Below, in pieces: positions 18,843-28,228 of a stretch of DNA of 64,000 nt (within the stretch, counting starts at the first letter, position 1; every line of letters starts with the position of its first letter). Source of the stretch: Belliella pelovolcani (GTDB taxonomy: Bacteria > Bacteroidota > Bacteroidia > Cytophagales > Cyclobacteriaceae); assembly GCF_900156785.1 (NCBI RefSeq), contig NZ_FTOP01000004.1, positions 186,001 through 250,000 of the forward strand. Reading direction: 5' to 3'. Below the pieces are notes generated by a model. The model saw only the letters and a list, made by a program, of their open reading frames with translations, was not told the origin of the DNA and did no database searches. The position numbers and the translations under genes were made by a program.

Positions 18843-18858
18843 TTAAGTTTATGAATTT

Positions 18859-18895
18859 AGAGAGAGAGAAAGTTTTTTTCTCTCTCTCTTTTTTT
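18859..18895. terminator. Bidirectional AG-rich/CT-rich hairpin terminator
   Basis: A run of alternating AG pairs followed by AAAG (18859-18872) pairs with the TTTC plus CT-repeat arm at 18878-18892 around a short T loop, and a T-run follows. It lies between the convergent SusD and DUF6526 genes and abuts the end of the latter. Confidence 0.75.
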
Positions 18896-19328
18896 AAACC
18901 CTTCTTGTATCTGCCTGCCATTTTTTAATTCTTTGCTTAATAACTTTGGCTCTTAGATCATTCTTGATGGTTTCATCAATCAGTGAAAGTAACTCCTCAT
19001 CTGATGCAAAGCGAAGTGCAATAATTTGCGAAAGGCGTAATTTTGGTTCAAGCTCACGTAAAGATTTACCTGTCAATTCAAAATACCTTAATCTCATTTC
19101 CATACGGATGATTCTATCTTGATTTTTCAACGCATACAACCTTGACAGTATAGGAAGGATTAAAATAATCAAAGCGCCAATAAGATGGAAAATAGCATTA
19201 GAAAATAGATCAGTTTCAAAAGACTGGATCACTTTTACTATAGACCATATGAAAAAGACCAAAGTCAATGGTGTGATCACAAAATGATGTAAAGGATAGT
19301 AACGAGCGTGATTTTTATAGTTTTGCAT
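18894..19328 (-). CDS. DUF6526 family membrane protein
   Basis: This protein of about 144 residues begins MQNYKNHARYYPLHHFV, followed by two transmembrane segments. The segment DRIIRMEMRLRYFELTGKSL and the cytoplasmic tail match DUF6526, a Bacteroidota family of unknown function. I choose the ATG at 19328 because conservation starts there. The frame is open to 19361, which would overlap the upstream GNAT gene. The two genes are then 4 nt apart and probably co-transcribed. Confidence 0.75.
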   Translation of the reverse strand: MQNYKNHARYYPLHHFVITPLTLVFFIWSIVKVIQSFETDLFSNAIFHLIGALIILILPILSRLYALKNQDRIIRMEMRLRYFELTGKSLRELEPKLRLSQIIALRFASDEELLSLIDETIKNDLRAKVIKQRIKKWQADTRRV

Positions 19329-19332
19329 ATAC

Positions 19333-19833
19333 TTAGATTTTCTTTTCCATGACAATATCATCCATCACAAATCCATTTTCAAGGGCTATTACTTCACGTT
19401 TGATTTCGTAAAATCCTAGAGCTAAATAGGCATGTATAGCTTTATTATTGAACCTATTGACATTCAGGTAAATGGCATCAAGTTGATTGACCTTTGCAAT
19501 TTTTTCAACCTCTGAAATCAATTTTTTACCTACGCCATGTCCTTGCGCATCAGGAAGAAGGTAAATCTTATGAATCTTAACCTTACTAGAATCAGCACAA
19601 TTGAGCTCATAAGAGCAGTATCCTATGTATTTGGAATGTTCTTCGGCTAAAAGAAATACATGCTTTTTGTCTTTAACCTGAGACTTTAATGAATCTAAGG
19701 TGTACATCCACTCCATCATGTAATCAATCTGACTTGGAGTCAAAATATCCCTAAAGGTATATGGCCATGTAATTTGAGCTATTTTCTGAACTTCTATTAA
19801 CTGGCTTTCTGTAGCTTGGTAAATCTTCAACAT
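19333..19833 (-). CDS. GNAT family N-acetyltransferase
   Basis: This acetyltransferase of about 166 residues has motif A, KIYLLPDAQGHGVGKKLISEVE, which carries the acetyl-CoA binding Q-x-x-G-x-G. IYLNVNRFNNKAIHAYLALGF is typical of motif B. The acceptor substrate is unknown. The ATG at 19833 (MLKIYQATESQL) gives the normal GNAT N-terminus; the 23 extra residues possible up to 19902 are unlike the family. Confidence 0.85.
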   Translation of the reverse strand: MLKIYQATESQLIEVQKIAQITWPYTFRDILTPSQIDYMMEWMYTLDSLKSQVKDKKHVFLLAEEHSKYIGYCSYELNCADSSKVKIHKIYLLPDAQGHGVGKKLISEVEKIAKVNQLDAIYLNVNRFNNKAIHAYLALGFYEIKREVIALENGFVMDDIVMEKKI

Positions 19834-19942
19834 GTATTGTGAAAACAAATGATGTTTAAAGCTAAATCCATTTTCTGGATTTTGGAAACAAAATCCTTTC
19901 ACGAAATATATTTACCTTTAAGATTCATCCTATTTGTTCGCA

Positions 19943-20362
19943 ATGACCATTCAGCAAAAAATAAAAAATCAAGCTTTGAATTCTGAGTTTGAATTTCAAG
20001 CTTCAAGAAGTAGTGGACCTGGAGGTCAAAATGTAAATAAGGTCAATTCCAAAGTTCAACTATTTTTTAACATTCAAGCTTCACAAATACTTTCTGAGGA
20101 AGAGAAAGAATTATTGCTTGAAAAGTGGCTAAATAAAATCGACTCTACTGGTAAAATAATGTTCCAGTGCCAAGAAAAGCGTTCTCAAAATCAAAATAAG
20201 GAAATTACCATACAGAAGTTTTATGATGCTTTATCCAGTGCATTTGAGAAAAAGAAAAAAAGGAAGGCTACTAAACCAACGAAATCAGCTATAGAAACAA
20301 GGATAAAAGCTAAAAAAAGTACCTCTCAAAAAAAGCAAAATCGAGGGAAAGTGGATTGGTAG
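19943..20362 (+). CDS. arfB: Alternative ribosome-rescue factor ArfB (YaeJ-type peptidyl-tRNA hydrolase)
   Basis: This protein of 139 residues has the class-I release-factor GGQ motif in SSGPGGQNVNKVNSKV near its N-terminus. It ends in a very basic Lys/Arg/Ser-rich tail (KKKKRKATKPTKSAIETRIK), which in ArfB enters the empty mRNA channel of stalled ribosomes. It hydrolyses peptidyl-tRNA on non-stop complexes. I start at the ATG at 19943; an in-frame TTG lies 9 nt upstream. Confidence 0.93.
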   Translation: MTIQQKIKNQALNSEFEFQASRSSGPGGQNVNKVNSKVQLFFNIQASQILSEEEKELLLEKWLNKIDSTGKIMFQCQEKRSQNQNKEITIQKFYDALSSAFEKKKKRKATKPTKSAIETRIKAKKSTSQKKQNRGKVDW

Positions 20363-20391
20363 ATATTGATTAATTAATTATTTGATCCTTT

Positions 20392-21069
20392 ATGAAAGTT
20401 TTGATTATCGAAGACGAAATTGAAATTGCAGAAGCTATCCACAATTACTTTCTGGGTTCTCCTGTGGTATGTGAAATAGTGACCAATGTAAAAGATGCTT
20501 CTGAAAAAATAGACCTTTATGATTATGACTGTATTCTGCTGGATATTGGTCTTCCCGATGGGTCTGGTTTTGACATTTTGGAAGAGATAAAAATCCGTAA
20601 AAAATCTGACAGCGTGATTATTATTTCGGCGAAAAACTCCTTAGATGATAAGCTCAAAGGTTTAGAAATTGGAGCAGATGACTTTCTTACCAAGCCATTT
20701 CACATGGCTGAATTGGCCATGAGAATCACTGCTGTTACCAGAAGAAAAATGTTTGATGGGAATAATATCGTAGAATTTGGAGGCATCACCCTAGATTTAA
20801 TCAATAATACTGTCAAATATCAAAATGAAAACTTGGACTTAACACCTCGTGAATTCAGACTCCTGAGATTATTCCTTTCGTCTCATCAGCGTGTTTTATC
20901 CAAAACAGCCATTGCAGATCATCTCTTAGGAGAGCAGGTTGATTTTGTAGATAGTGACAAACTTGTATATGCCCATATTAAAAACTTGAAGAAAAAATTG
21001 CAACAAGCAGGTTGTCCTGAATATATTAAAACAGTATACGGTATTGGATATAAATTCAGTATCGATTGA
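20392..21069 (+). CDS. OmpR/PhoB-family response regulator
   Basis: This 225-residue protein has a receiver domain with acidic residues Glu7/Asp8, phospho-acceptor Asp51 (ILLDIGLPDGSG) and Lys101 (TKPF). A winged-helix DNA-binding domain follows (LTPREFRLLRLFLS to VYGIGYKF). It is paired with the histidine kinase 21 nt downstream. A perfect 11-bp tandem repeat upstream of the next operon, at 22456-22477, is a candidate binding site. Confidence 0.92.
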   Translation: MKVLIIEDEIEIAEAIHNYFLGSPVVCEIVTNVKDASEKIDLYDYDCILLDIGLPDGSGFDILEEIKIRKKSDSVIIISAKNSLDDKLKGLEIGADDFLTKPFHMAELAMRITAVTRRKMFDGNNIVEFGGITLDLINNTVKYQNENLDLTPREFRLLRLFLSSHQRVLSKTAIADHLLGEQVDFVDSDKLVYAHIKNLKKKLQQAGCPEYIKTVYGIGYKFSID

Positions 21070-21090
21070 TGTACAATTCAAGAAAGTATC

Positions 21091-22398
21091 ATGAAACTTT
21101 TAGATAAATCATTTAAACCATTTGTGATGATGACTACCATTTTGGTTTTGGTCAGCATTCCTTTGTTTTATTTTGTAGTCGTTTATATATATACTGTAGA
21201 TGCTGATCAATCACTTATAAACAACAAATTACGTGTAGAGGATCAGCTCAATCATCTTCATATGCATCCAAGAACAGCAGTTATAAGAATCAGGCTTCTG
21301 AACGAATTGGATATTGGATATCAAATAATATCCATGGATACTTTTCCTGCTGAAAGGGGTGATCGGTTTTATACAGCAGAAAGATTTGACCAATATTCAA
21401 ACAGCATCAGGCCATACCGATATTTGGAAACAGTTATTGATATTTTTGACAAAGAATATCTATTGAAAGCCGAAGTCGATATGGAAGAGTACTTTGATGT
21501 AATCCCATACACTACGGCAGTTGCAGGGCTTTTTTTCTTTTTGATACTAATTGGATATTATTGGATCAATAGAAGCATAGCACGAAAAGTCTGGCGACCC
21601 TTTTACAAGAGCATAGATGAATTATCGAATTTAAATATTCAAAATGGACAAACGCTTAGCCCTATTGAATCAGATATTGAAGAATTCAAGAAACTTTCTG
21701 ATAATTTACTCTTTTACACCAATAGGAGTCACTCTGCCTACATGCAGCAAAAAGAATTTACTGAAAATGCCTCACATGAATTACAAACTCCTTTGGCTAT
21801 TATTCAGTCAAAAGCAGAATTACTTATACAATCTAAGTTGACAAAAGAGCAATTTGAAATCGTTGACCAAATCAATTTGGCTGTCAATAGAATGAATAGG
21901 TTAAACAAAAATTTACTTCTTTTGACCAAGCTAGAGAACAAGCAGTATCTAACCAATGAAAATGTAAATTTATCTGATGTAGTCAAAGAAACTCTAGAGC
22001 TTTATCAATCTAATTTTGAAAGCAAAAATTTGAGTAGCTATGCTGAAATTAAAAATTCGATCATTATAAAGGGGAATATTGCTTTAATAGAGACATTGAT
22101 AAATAGTTTATTGACGAATGCTACCACTCATAATTTTGAAAATGGAAAGATCAAAGTTTACCTCAATAGTAAATCTTTGATCATTCAAAATACGGGGAAT
22201 TCAACAGCTCTTGATAAAAATAAGATTTTTAAAAGATTCAATAAAGACAATAAAAACTTAGCTGGGAGTGGCTTGGGACTTGCTATATGCAAAGAGATTG
22301 TACAATTGCATGATTTTAAAATAAGTTATAGAATGATCAATGATTTACATTCTTTTAAAATAACCAATTTTACGCCTATTACTGAAACAGTAATTTAG
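21091..22398 (+). CDS. Sensor histidine kinase
   Basis: This 435-residue inner-membrane kinase has transmembrane segments at about 11-33 and 140-160 around a periplasmic sensor of about 105 residues. HisKA carries His229 (ENASHELQTPLAII). The ATPase domain has an N-box (NSLLTNATTHN) and a G2 box (GSGLGLAI). The G1 box reads QNTGNS, with Asn in place of the usual Asp. It presumably phosphorylates the response regulator encoded upstream. The following TonB, DUF4876, DUF6850 and peroxidase operon is the obvious target. The signal is unknown. Confidence 0.9.
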   Translation: MKLLDKSFKPFVMMTTILVLVSIPLFYFVVVYIYTVDADQSLINNKLRVEDQLNHLHMHPRTAVIRIRLLNELDIGYQIISMDTFPAERGDRFYTAERFDQYSNSIRPYRYLETVIDIFDKEYLLKAEVDMEEYFDVIPYTTAVAGLFFFLILIGYYWINRSIARKVWRPFYKSIDELSNLNIQNGQTLSPIESDIEEFKKLSDNLLFYTNRSHSAYMQQKEFTENASHELQTPLAIIQSKAELLIQSKLTKEQFEIVDQINLAVNRMNRLNKNLLLLTKLENKQYLTNENVNLSDVVKETLELYQSNFESKNLSSYAEIKNSIIIKGNIALIETLINSLLTNATTHNFENGKIKVYLNSKSLIIQNTGNSTALDKNKIFKRFNKDNKNLAGSGLGLAICKEIVQLHDFKISYRMINDLHSFKITNFTPITETVI

Positions 22399-22455
22399 GA
22401 TAGCTTTTAAAGCTTTTTGCCAAATTTTAATACTGTTTGAGTCATATTTTTAACA

Positions 22456-22477
22456 TCTTCTAATTTTCTTCTAATTT
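22456..22477 (+). promoter_or_regulatory. Perfect 11-bp tandem repeat, candidate response-regulator box
   Basis: TCTTCTAATTT is repeated twice with no gap, 47 nt before the TonB receptor start. An 11-bp direct-repeat register is how OmpR/PhoB-type regulators bind DNA. The regulator encoded at 20392-21069 is the natural candidate. Confidence 0.45.
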
Positions 22478-22523
22478 GTTTTTCAAATTTAGAGCTGAAT
22501 TCGCTTCACACTGAATCCGCTCT

Positions 22524-25268
22524 ATGGGAAAACTTCTACGCATTATACTTATCCTCACCTTAAGTAGTTCATCTTTTGCTATAGCACAACAGTATACCAT
22601 CAGGGGCCAAATTACAGATGCTAAAAGTAAGGAAACGCTACCATTTGTGACAGTAATGGCTGGCCAGAATGTCTATGCTTTGGCTGATGAAAATGGTAGA
22701 TATGAGCTGAAAATAAGCGCTACTTCCGCTCGAAATATAACCTTGACTGTTAGACTAGTGGGTAAAAGAACAGAAAGAATAGAGCTTACACTCAACCCAA
22801 GTCAGAATGTCATTACAAGAGATATAACCCTTCAAGACAACGACAATTATATGTCGGAAGTGGTCGTCACCGCAGAACGAGACGATGAAAATGTATCTGT
22901 TTCTGCTTTCAAACTTGATAAAGATGTCATCGATCAGTCACAGGCAAATAGTCTTGGGGAATTACTACAATTGATACCTGGTCAGGAAATTCGAAACCCC
23001 GATTTGCAAAGTGCCCAAGCTATCAATTTCAGATCTGCCAATACAGGTCAATCATCTCTCAACAATTCCTTTGGAATTTCTATAGTTATGAATGACAATC
23101 AGCTGAATAACAATAGCAATATGCAAGGAAGAAACCCTATTCAAACAGGCGGGTTCAACTCGCTTGGAGGTAGCAATAGTTTCAGATCCAGTTCATTTGA
23201 AGGTGGCGAAAATCCTGGTGGTGGTTTTGACCTCAGGCAAATCTCAGTGGGGAATATTGAAAAAGTAGAAGTCATCCAAGGCGTGGCATCAGCAAAATAT
23301 GGGGATATGTCCAATGGTGCTATTATCATAGAAACATCTGCTGGTCAAGCCCCCCTTAACTTTTCCTTGAGGCAAGCCAGAGCTGATCAGAATTTTCAAT
23401 TATCCAAAGGATTTCAGCTATCAGAAAGACATTCCATATTTGCCAATATTGATTATTTGAATAGTCGTCCTGATTTGAGAGATGCTGTCAAATCTTTCAA
23501 CAGAGTAGGGGGAGGATTGATGTGGAGCGCATTCATAGGATCTGGTAAATTGATCAAAAATACACTGGATTTAAAATATAACACTACTTTAGATGATTTT
23601 AGGATAGACCCAGACTTTGCCACCGAACGAAGGGTATTATATGAAAGAAGAGGTCAAACCGTTTCAAATAGAACTTACTTCAATTTAGAAACCCCGATTT
23701 TTGACAATTTCAAAACAGTTTTTTCTTACAATGGAGGTTATGATTATTCCTTTGTTGAGCAGTTTGTCAATCCTGGTGTATTGCCAGTAACAGGATTCTT
23801 GGGCGAAGGTGTAAATGAAGGTACATTCCATCCATCTTCTTATAGAACTACTAGAGCTATTGAAGGGAAACCTGTAAATATTTCAGCCAGACTTGACTTT
23901 TCAAAAGCCCTGGTCTACAAAAATACAGATCATAATATTTCATATGGGTTCACATACAACTTTAATGGTAATTATGGTGAAGGAAGGGTGTTTGATCCAC
24001 TTAGACCACTCAGAACATCTGGGGTAGTTTCTCAATTTGGGAATGAAAGACCCTTAAGCTACAGAGAAATAAATCCCTTTTTAGAGCAGTTTGGGTTTTA
24101 TATTGAAGATGGCATCAAAGGAGAGTTTTTAAATAAAGGATACAATCTCAACCTTGGCCTCAGGGTTGATAACCAATTCAATAATTGGAGTTTTTCACCA
24201 AGGATCAATTCAAGATACAATGTCAATGAAAACTTAACTTTAACTGGAGCATTCGGAATTAGCTACAAAGCCCCTGGATTAATTCACCTCTTTCCTGGCC
24301 CACAATTCCAAGATATTCCTTTGATCAATTTCTTCAATGGACGTGAAATAGAGTCACTCTACCTGGTGTATACCTATCAAAGGCCAAATGATGCTTCTCA
24401 AGTCAGACCCATGCAGGCCTACCAAAGAGAAATTGGGGCTTATTTCAAAAAAGGTTTATTCAATGTAAGTGTGACAGCATTTTTGAACGAGAACAAAAAT
24501 GGGTTCTCTGTAAATACAAATAGAGTTGGCCTAGATGTGCCCCAATATGAACTGGTAGAAGTCAGAGAAAATCAAAGACCCATCTATCAACCAACAGGCG
24601 AAGTAAGGATAGTTCCAGTCACAGAAAGACAGGTAGTAAATGGAAATTATGATAGAAGTTATGGCTTTGAAGTAGTAGCCGCTACCAAAAAAATAGAAGC
24701 TATCAACACATCTTTCAGCTTGAATTTATCTTACTATGATAGTTATTATTTCAATGATAACCTGCAATATCTGGAACGAACCAACTTTCAACCAGGAGAT
24801 CCTTTTTGGTTTGGAGTTTATTCTGGTACACAATCCCAAGGAGGAAATGCAAATGGTCTATTTACAATCAATCATCACATTTCAAAACTTGGCTTGGTCA
24901 TGGCACTAAGAGGACAAGTTTTTATATATAATTATCAAAGAAGCTTTCCTTCCACTGATCGTGCAGTTGGGTATTTAAATGGCAACATGGAATTTGTAGA
25001 AATACCAGAATCCGAAAGAGACAGTCCATTCTATGATATCTTAAGCCGAACAGAGCAACAGGGTAATTACTTCAGAAGACCAGAATTCACCTACTTCAAT
25101 GCTCACTTCAATTTAAGCAAAAACCTTGGAAAAGGAATTCGCTTCTCCTTCTTCGCTAACAATTTCCTAAATATTCGACCGGAATTATTGGATCCTATTA
25201 CTGGAACTTTCCTCAGCTTCCTCAATCAGGATCCCTATTTCGGTCTTGAATTAAGATTTACTTATTAA
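22524..25268 (+). CDS. TonB-dependent receptor with carboxypeptidase-regulatory-like domain
   Basis: This 914-residue outer membrane receptor has a signal peptide ending near residue 22 (AIAQQ). A CarboxypepD_reg-like domain follows (IRGQITDAKSKETLPFVTVMAG), then YMSEVVVTAERD as TonB-box-like segment. The plug contains EKVEVIQGVASAKYGDMSNGAII. The barrel ends in an aromatic-terminated strand (LELRFTY). It is not SusC-like, since no SusD gene follows. It heads an operon with DUF4876, DUF6850 and a di-heme peroxidase. The ligand may be a metal complex, which is an inference from this context. Confidence 0.9.
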   Translation: MGKLLRIILILTLSSSSFAIAQQYTIRGQITDAKSKETLPFVTVMAGQNVYALADENGRYELKISATSARNITLTVRLVGKRTERIELTLNPSQNVITRDITLQDNDNYMSEVVVTAERDDENVSVSAFKLDKDVIDQSQANSLGELLQLIPGQEIRNPDLQSAQAINFRSANTGQSSLNNSFGISIVMNDNQLNNNSNMQGRNPIQTGGFNSLGGSNSFRSSSFEGGENPGGGFDLRQISVGNIEKVEVIQGVASAKYGDMSNGAIIIETSAGQAPLNFSLRQARADQNFQLSKGFQLSERHSIFANIDYLNSRPDLRDAVKSFNRVGGGLMWSAFIGSGKLIKNTLDLKYNTTLDDFRIDPDFATERRVLYERRGQTVSNRTYFNLETPIFDNFKTVFSYNGGYDYSFVEQFVNPGVLPVTGFLGEGVNEGTFHPSSYRTTRAIEGKPVNISARLDFSKALVYKNTDHNISYGFTYNFNGNYGEGRVFDPLRPLRTSGVVSQFGNERPLSYREINPFLEQFGFYIEDGIKGEFLNKGYNLNLGLRVDNQFNNWSFSPRINSRYNVNENLTLTGAFGISYKAPGLIHLFPGPQFQDIPLINFFNGREIESLYLVYTYQRPNDASQVRPMQAYQREIGAYFKKGLFNVSVTAFLNENKNGFSVNTNRVGLDVPQYELVEVRENQRPIYQPTGEVRIVPVTERQVVNGNYDRSYGFEVVAATKKIEAINTSFSLNLSYYDSYYFNDNLQYLERTNFQPGDPFWFGVYSGTQSQGGNANGLFTINHHISKLGLVMALRGQVFIYNYQRSFPSTDRAVGYLNGNMEFVEIPESERDSPFYDILSRTEQQGNYFRRPEFTYFNAHFNLSKNLGKGIRFSFFANNFLNIRPELLDPITGTFLSFLNQDPYFGLELRFTY

Positions 25269-25283
25269 CTTAAATACACACCT

Positions 25284-26600
25284 ATGAAAAATTTATTTTC
25301 TAAAATTATGCTGGCTGGAATTGTAGCCTTTTCACTAGCATGCTCTGAAAGAGACGATAGTCCAAGAGTAGAACCAACTGATGTAACTATACAAGTCAAC
25401 CATAGTGAAGATTTCGATCAAGAACCTGCTCAAGGTAGTAAGGTTACTTTAAGAAATACTACGTCTCAACAAACTTTTGAAGGTGAAACCACAGCTGATG
25501 GATCAATCATCTTTGAAGCTGTTCCGAGTGGAATATATGATATCAGCGCTACTATCACCATGGATGCTGAGGCATTCTTTAATTTTGCTGGATACCTTCC
25601 TGATGGAGAAGAAGTAGTATTTAACGCCAACCAAACTGCTGTACCCATTAATACCACCGCTTCATCTTTTACAATAGAACTTCTAGCTGGTAGACTTGGT
25701 AACCTTGTGATCAAACAAGTATATGCTGCTGGATCTGATAGAGTCGACGGAGCACTCTTTAGGGATCAATTTATAGAAATTCATAACAACTCCACAGAAA
25801 TTCAATACATGGATGGTCTATACATTATGGGCGTATTGGGAAGATTGGCAAATTCAGTTCAAGACTTTACTCAACCCGATGGACAATGGGATTGGAGCAA
25901 ATCTGTTGGAATGAATGCAGAAGGCGATCCAAATACCGATTATGTATACTCCAAGTGGTTGTATCAATTCCCAGGTTCTGGACAACAATACCCAGTAGAA
26001 CCAGGCGCTAGCATCATATTAGCTGCTACTGCTGTCAATCATAAAGCTCCTTTTGAAGGAAACGACGGTAATACTATTACTGTCAATAATCCTGACTTAA
26101 CAGTAGATCTAAGTAATGCAGATTTTGAAGTATATCTCGGTGACGATGTACCTACGCCATTGGCTTCTGATATTGACAATCAATCCGTTCCAAATATGTT
26201 AAATATCCAATGGCAAGGCACTGATTTGATTTTAGATAATAGGGGGAGAGAGTCAGTGGTAATATTTGCTTCTGATGTTGATGTCAGAACTTTTCCGAGA
26301 TATGCCACGCCTAATTCACAAAATATCACAAACAATACCGTTTTAAGATATCAAATCCCTAAATCACTGATCATTGATGGTGTAGAAGGACAAGAATCTC
26401 CTACTAATCAAGTTCCAAAGATGCTTCCTGTTGATATTGATGCTGGATTCTTCTATGTACCAGGTGGTTCTTTTTCCTCTGAAGCAGGATTTAGATTGAC
26501 AGCCAATACTTTTGGTGACAGAAGAGTGATGAAAGATTCTAATAACTCTGAGAATGATATTATAGGGAAGAAAGCTGATCCAAAAGGGTTTGCAGATTAA
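25284..26600 (+). CDS. DUF4876 domain lipoprotein
   Basis: This 438-residue lipoprotein has Cys20 as the lipidation site (VAFSLAC). An N-terminal segment with beta-sandwich-like repeats (SKVTLRNTTSQQTFEGETTADGSIIFEAVPSG) precedes the DUF4876 core, which starts near 148 (NLVIKQVYAAGSDRVDGALFRDQFIEIHNN). Family function is not established. It starts 15 nt after the TonB receptor gene, so it is probably a surface or periplasmic partner of that receptor. Confidence 0.82.
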   Translation: MKNLFSKIMLAGIVAFSLACSERDDSPRVEPTDVTIQVNHSEDFDQEPAQGSKVTLRNTTSQQTFEGETTADGSIIFEAVPSGIYDISATITMDAEAFFNFAGYLPDGEEVVFNANQTAVPINTTASSFTIELLAGRLGNLVIKQVYAAGSDRVDGALFRDQFIEIHNNSTEIQYMDGLYIMGVLGRLANSVQDFTQPDGQWDWSKSVGMNAEGDPNTDYVYSKWLYQFPGSGQQYPVEPGASIILAATAVNHKAPFEGNDGNTITVNNPDLTVDLSNADFEVYLGDDVPTPLASDIDNQSVPNMLNIQWQGTDLILDNRGRESVVIFASDVDVRTFPRYATPNSQNITNNTVLRYQIPKSLIIDGVEGQESPTNQVPKMLPVDIDAGFFYVPGGSFSSEAGFRLTANTFGDRRVMKDSNNSENDIIGKKADPKGFAD

Positions 26601-26612
26601 AACTATCCATTC

Positions 26613-26640
26613 AAAAAAGGGGGGATATTTCTCCCCCTTT
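26613..26640 (+). terminator. G-rich hairpin between the DUF4876 and DUF6850 genes
   Basis: AAAGGGGG pairs with CCCCCTTT around a 9-nt loop, and a T/C-rich stretch follows. It may attenuate transcription into the DUF6850 gene, lowering its expression relative to the receptor and DUF4876 genes. Confidence 0.6.
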
Positions 26641-26673
26641 CTCTAATCTAAAACGGAGTTCTGTTCTCTATTT

Positions 26674-28197
26674 ATGAAAAAACTATGCTACATATTAATC
26701 CTTATAAACTTGAACTTTTCGGTTCTTGCTCAGAATTCTGAGTGGAATGAAAAACTACTCTTGAAAAGCACTCAAGTGTATTTGGATCAATTCGCGATCC
26801 AACCACTTCGGTCGACCTTGATAGGGCAGGAGTTTGGGTTTAGTGGTGCGTATTGGGATTATACAGATGGCGAATTTCATACTGTCCAAATGCCAGAAAA
26901 AGAACGAAACTATGGTTTTTTTAGCTATGGTAATAGAGAAGTCAAAGGTTGGTTAATAGAAGGATACTTCCGGTATCAAAATCAAAAGCAAGACAGTGTA
27001 GGGTGGAAGCAAACGAGAAATGTAAACGAAACTCCTTATTACTATGGCAATATTAGGAGAGGAAATTGGAGAAATGAAATTTTCAATTCCTACATCAATG
27101 CCAGCAAGTTTTTCTTTGGAGATAAACTAGGAATTGGAATTGGTGTAGACTACTCACTGCAAACCCACAGCAGAGGTAATGACCCAAGGCCTTTGATTAA
27201 TTACTATTTAATCAAACCAAAGGTACAAGTCTCCTATCGGTTTATTGAAAATCATCAAATAGCGGCAGGTGTACAAATCTTGAGTGCAAAGGAAAGAGGA
27301 TCTGTATCTAATTTCAATCAAAGCAATGATAGCTTTGGACGCTCAGAATATAATATTTATACCATGATGGGAGGTGCCTCTTTCAATTTACTAAGAAGAC
27401 CCAATTACGAATTATTTGATGAAGGTTATGGCATTTCAGCTGCTTATTATTACACTGGTGAAAACCTCAAAATAAGCAATGAATTCAATTACTCCTTGAC
27501 CCAAAAACAATTCAATAGAAGAGGGGTAGAAGGATCTCAAAGAATTTTTGAAGAAATCGGCTTTTATGATATCGACATAATCGAAAATAAAATCTTTGTA
27601 GAATACCAGAATCAAAGCAGCGTAATTCAAGCAGTAGGAAAGCTACAAGTCAGCCAAGGGACTGATTTCAATAACCTATTGGTGGGGAACAACTTCCAGC
27701 AAGATGATTATAGTTATGGCTTGGATATTTTCTATACCTTCAAAAATCTGAATAATTTCAATTTATACTCCACGATTAATCATAATACGCATGCTATGCG
27801 GGATTTTAATGCAAGTCATGCTTATGAAATCATCAATTTTAACTATGGTATTGGTGCTCAAATCCCATTAAAGGCTTCCAAAAAATTGACACTCTATCCA
27901 GAACTTTCAATCAATTGGAACCAGAATTTGGATCAAGTTGTAAACATCATTCCCAATCAAATCAATGTCGTCAGTAGAAGCATCATGATTCCAAATATTG
28001 ACTATTTCAGTTCTGAATTTAGACAAATCCAGGCAACACTATCAGCTAGATACAGCTTGGGAAAATTTGATCTTAACCCAGTCATATTTGGTAACTTCAA
28101 CAATTTTCAACCATTAACTACACTCAATTCAGACTATTTTGAAATAAGGAATACACAAAGACAGACCATAGGATTCAGCATCAATTTTATCCATTGA
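26674..28197 (+). CDS. DUF6850-like outer membrane beta-barrel protein
   Basis: This 507-residue protein has a signal peptide (cleavage after LAQ, about residue 19). The rest is rich in amphipathic beta-strands with aromatic residues, such as GWLIEGYFRYQNQK, YGLDIFYTFKNLNNFNLY and the final RQTIGFSINFIH. It resembles the DUF6850 barrel family that accompanies DUF4876 proteins in Bacteroidota. It is probably an outer membrane channel or structural partner of the TonB system. No enzymatic motif is seen. Confidence 0.7.
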   Translation: MKKLCYILILINLNFSVLAQNSEWNEKLLLKSTQVYLDQFAIQPLRSTLIGQEFGFSGAYWDYTDGEFHTVQMPEKERNYGFFSYGNREVKGWLIEGYFRYQNQKQDSVGWKQTRNVNETPYYYGNIRRGNWRNEIFNSYINASKFFFGDKLGIGIGVDYSLQTHSRGNDPRPLINYYLIKPKVQVSYRFIENHQIAAGVQILSAKERGSVSNFNQSNDSFGRSEYNIYTMMGGASFNLLRRPNYELFDEGYGISAAYYYTGENLKISNEFNYSLTQKQFNRRGVEGSQRIFEEIGFYDIDIIENKIFVEYQNQSSVIQAVGKLQVSQGTDFNNLLVGNNFQQDDYSYGLDIFYTFKNLNNFNLYSTINHNTHAMRDFNASHAYEIINFNYGIGAQIPLKASKKLTLYPELSINWNQNLDQVVNIIPNQINVVSRSIMIPNIDYFSSEFRQIQATLSARYSLGKFDLNPVIFGNFNNFQPLTTLNSDYFEIRNTQRQTIGFSINFIH

Positions 28198-28228
28198 TTG
28201 TCAAACCCAAATAATTTAGAGTTATCAA

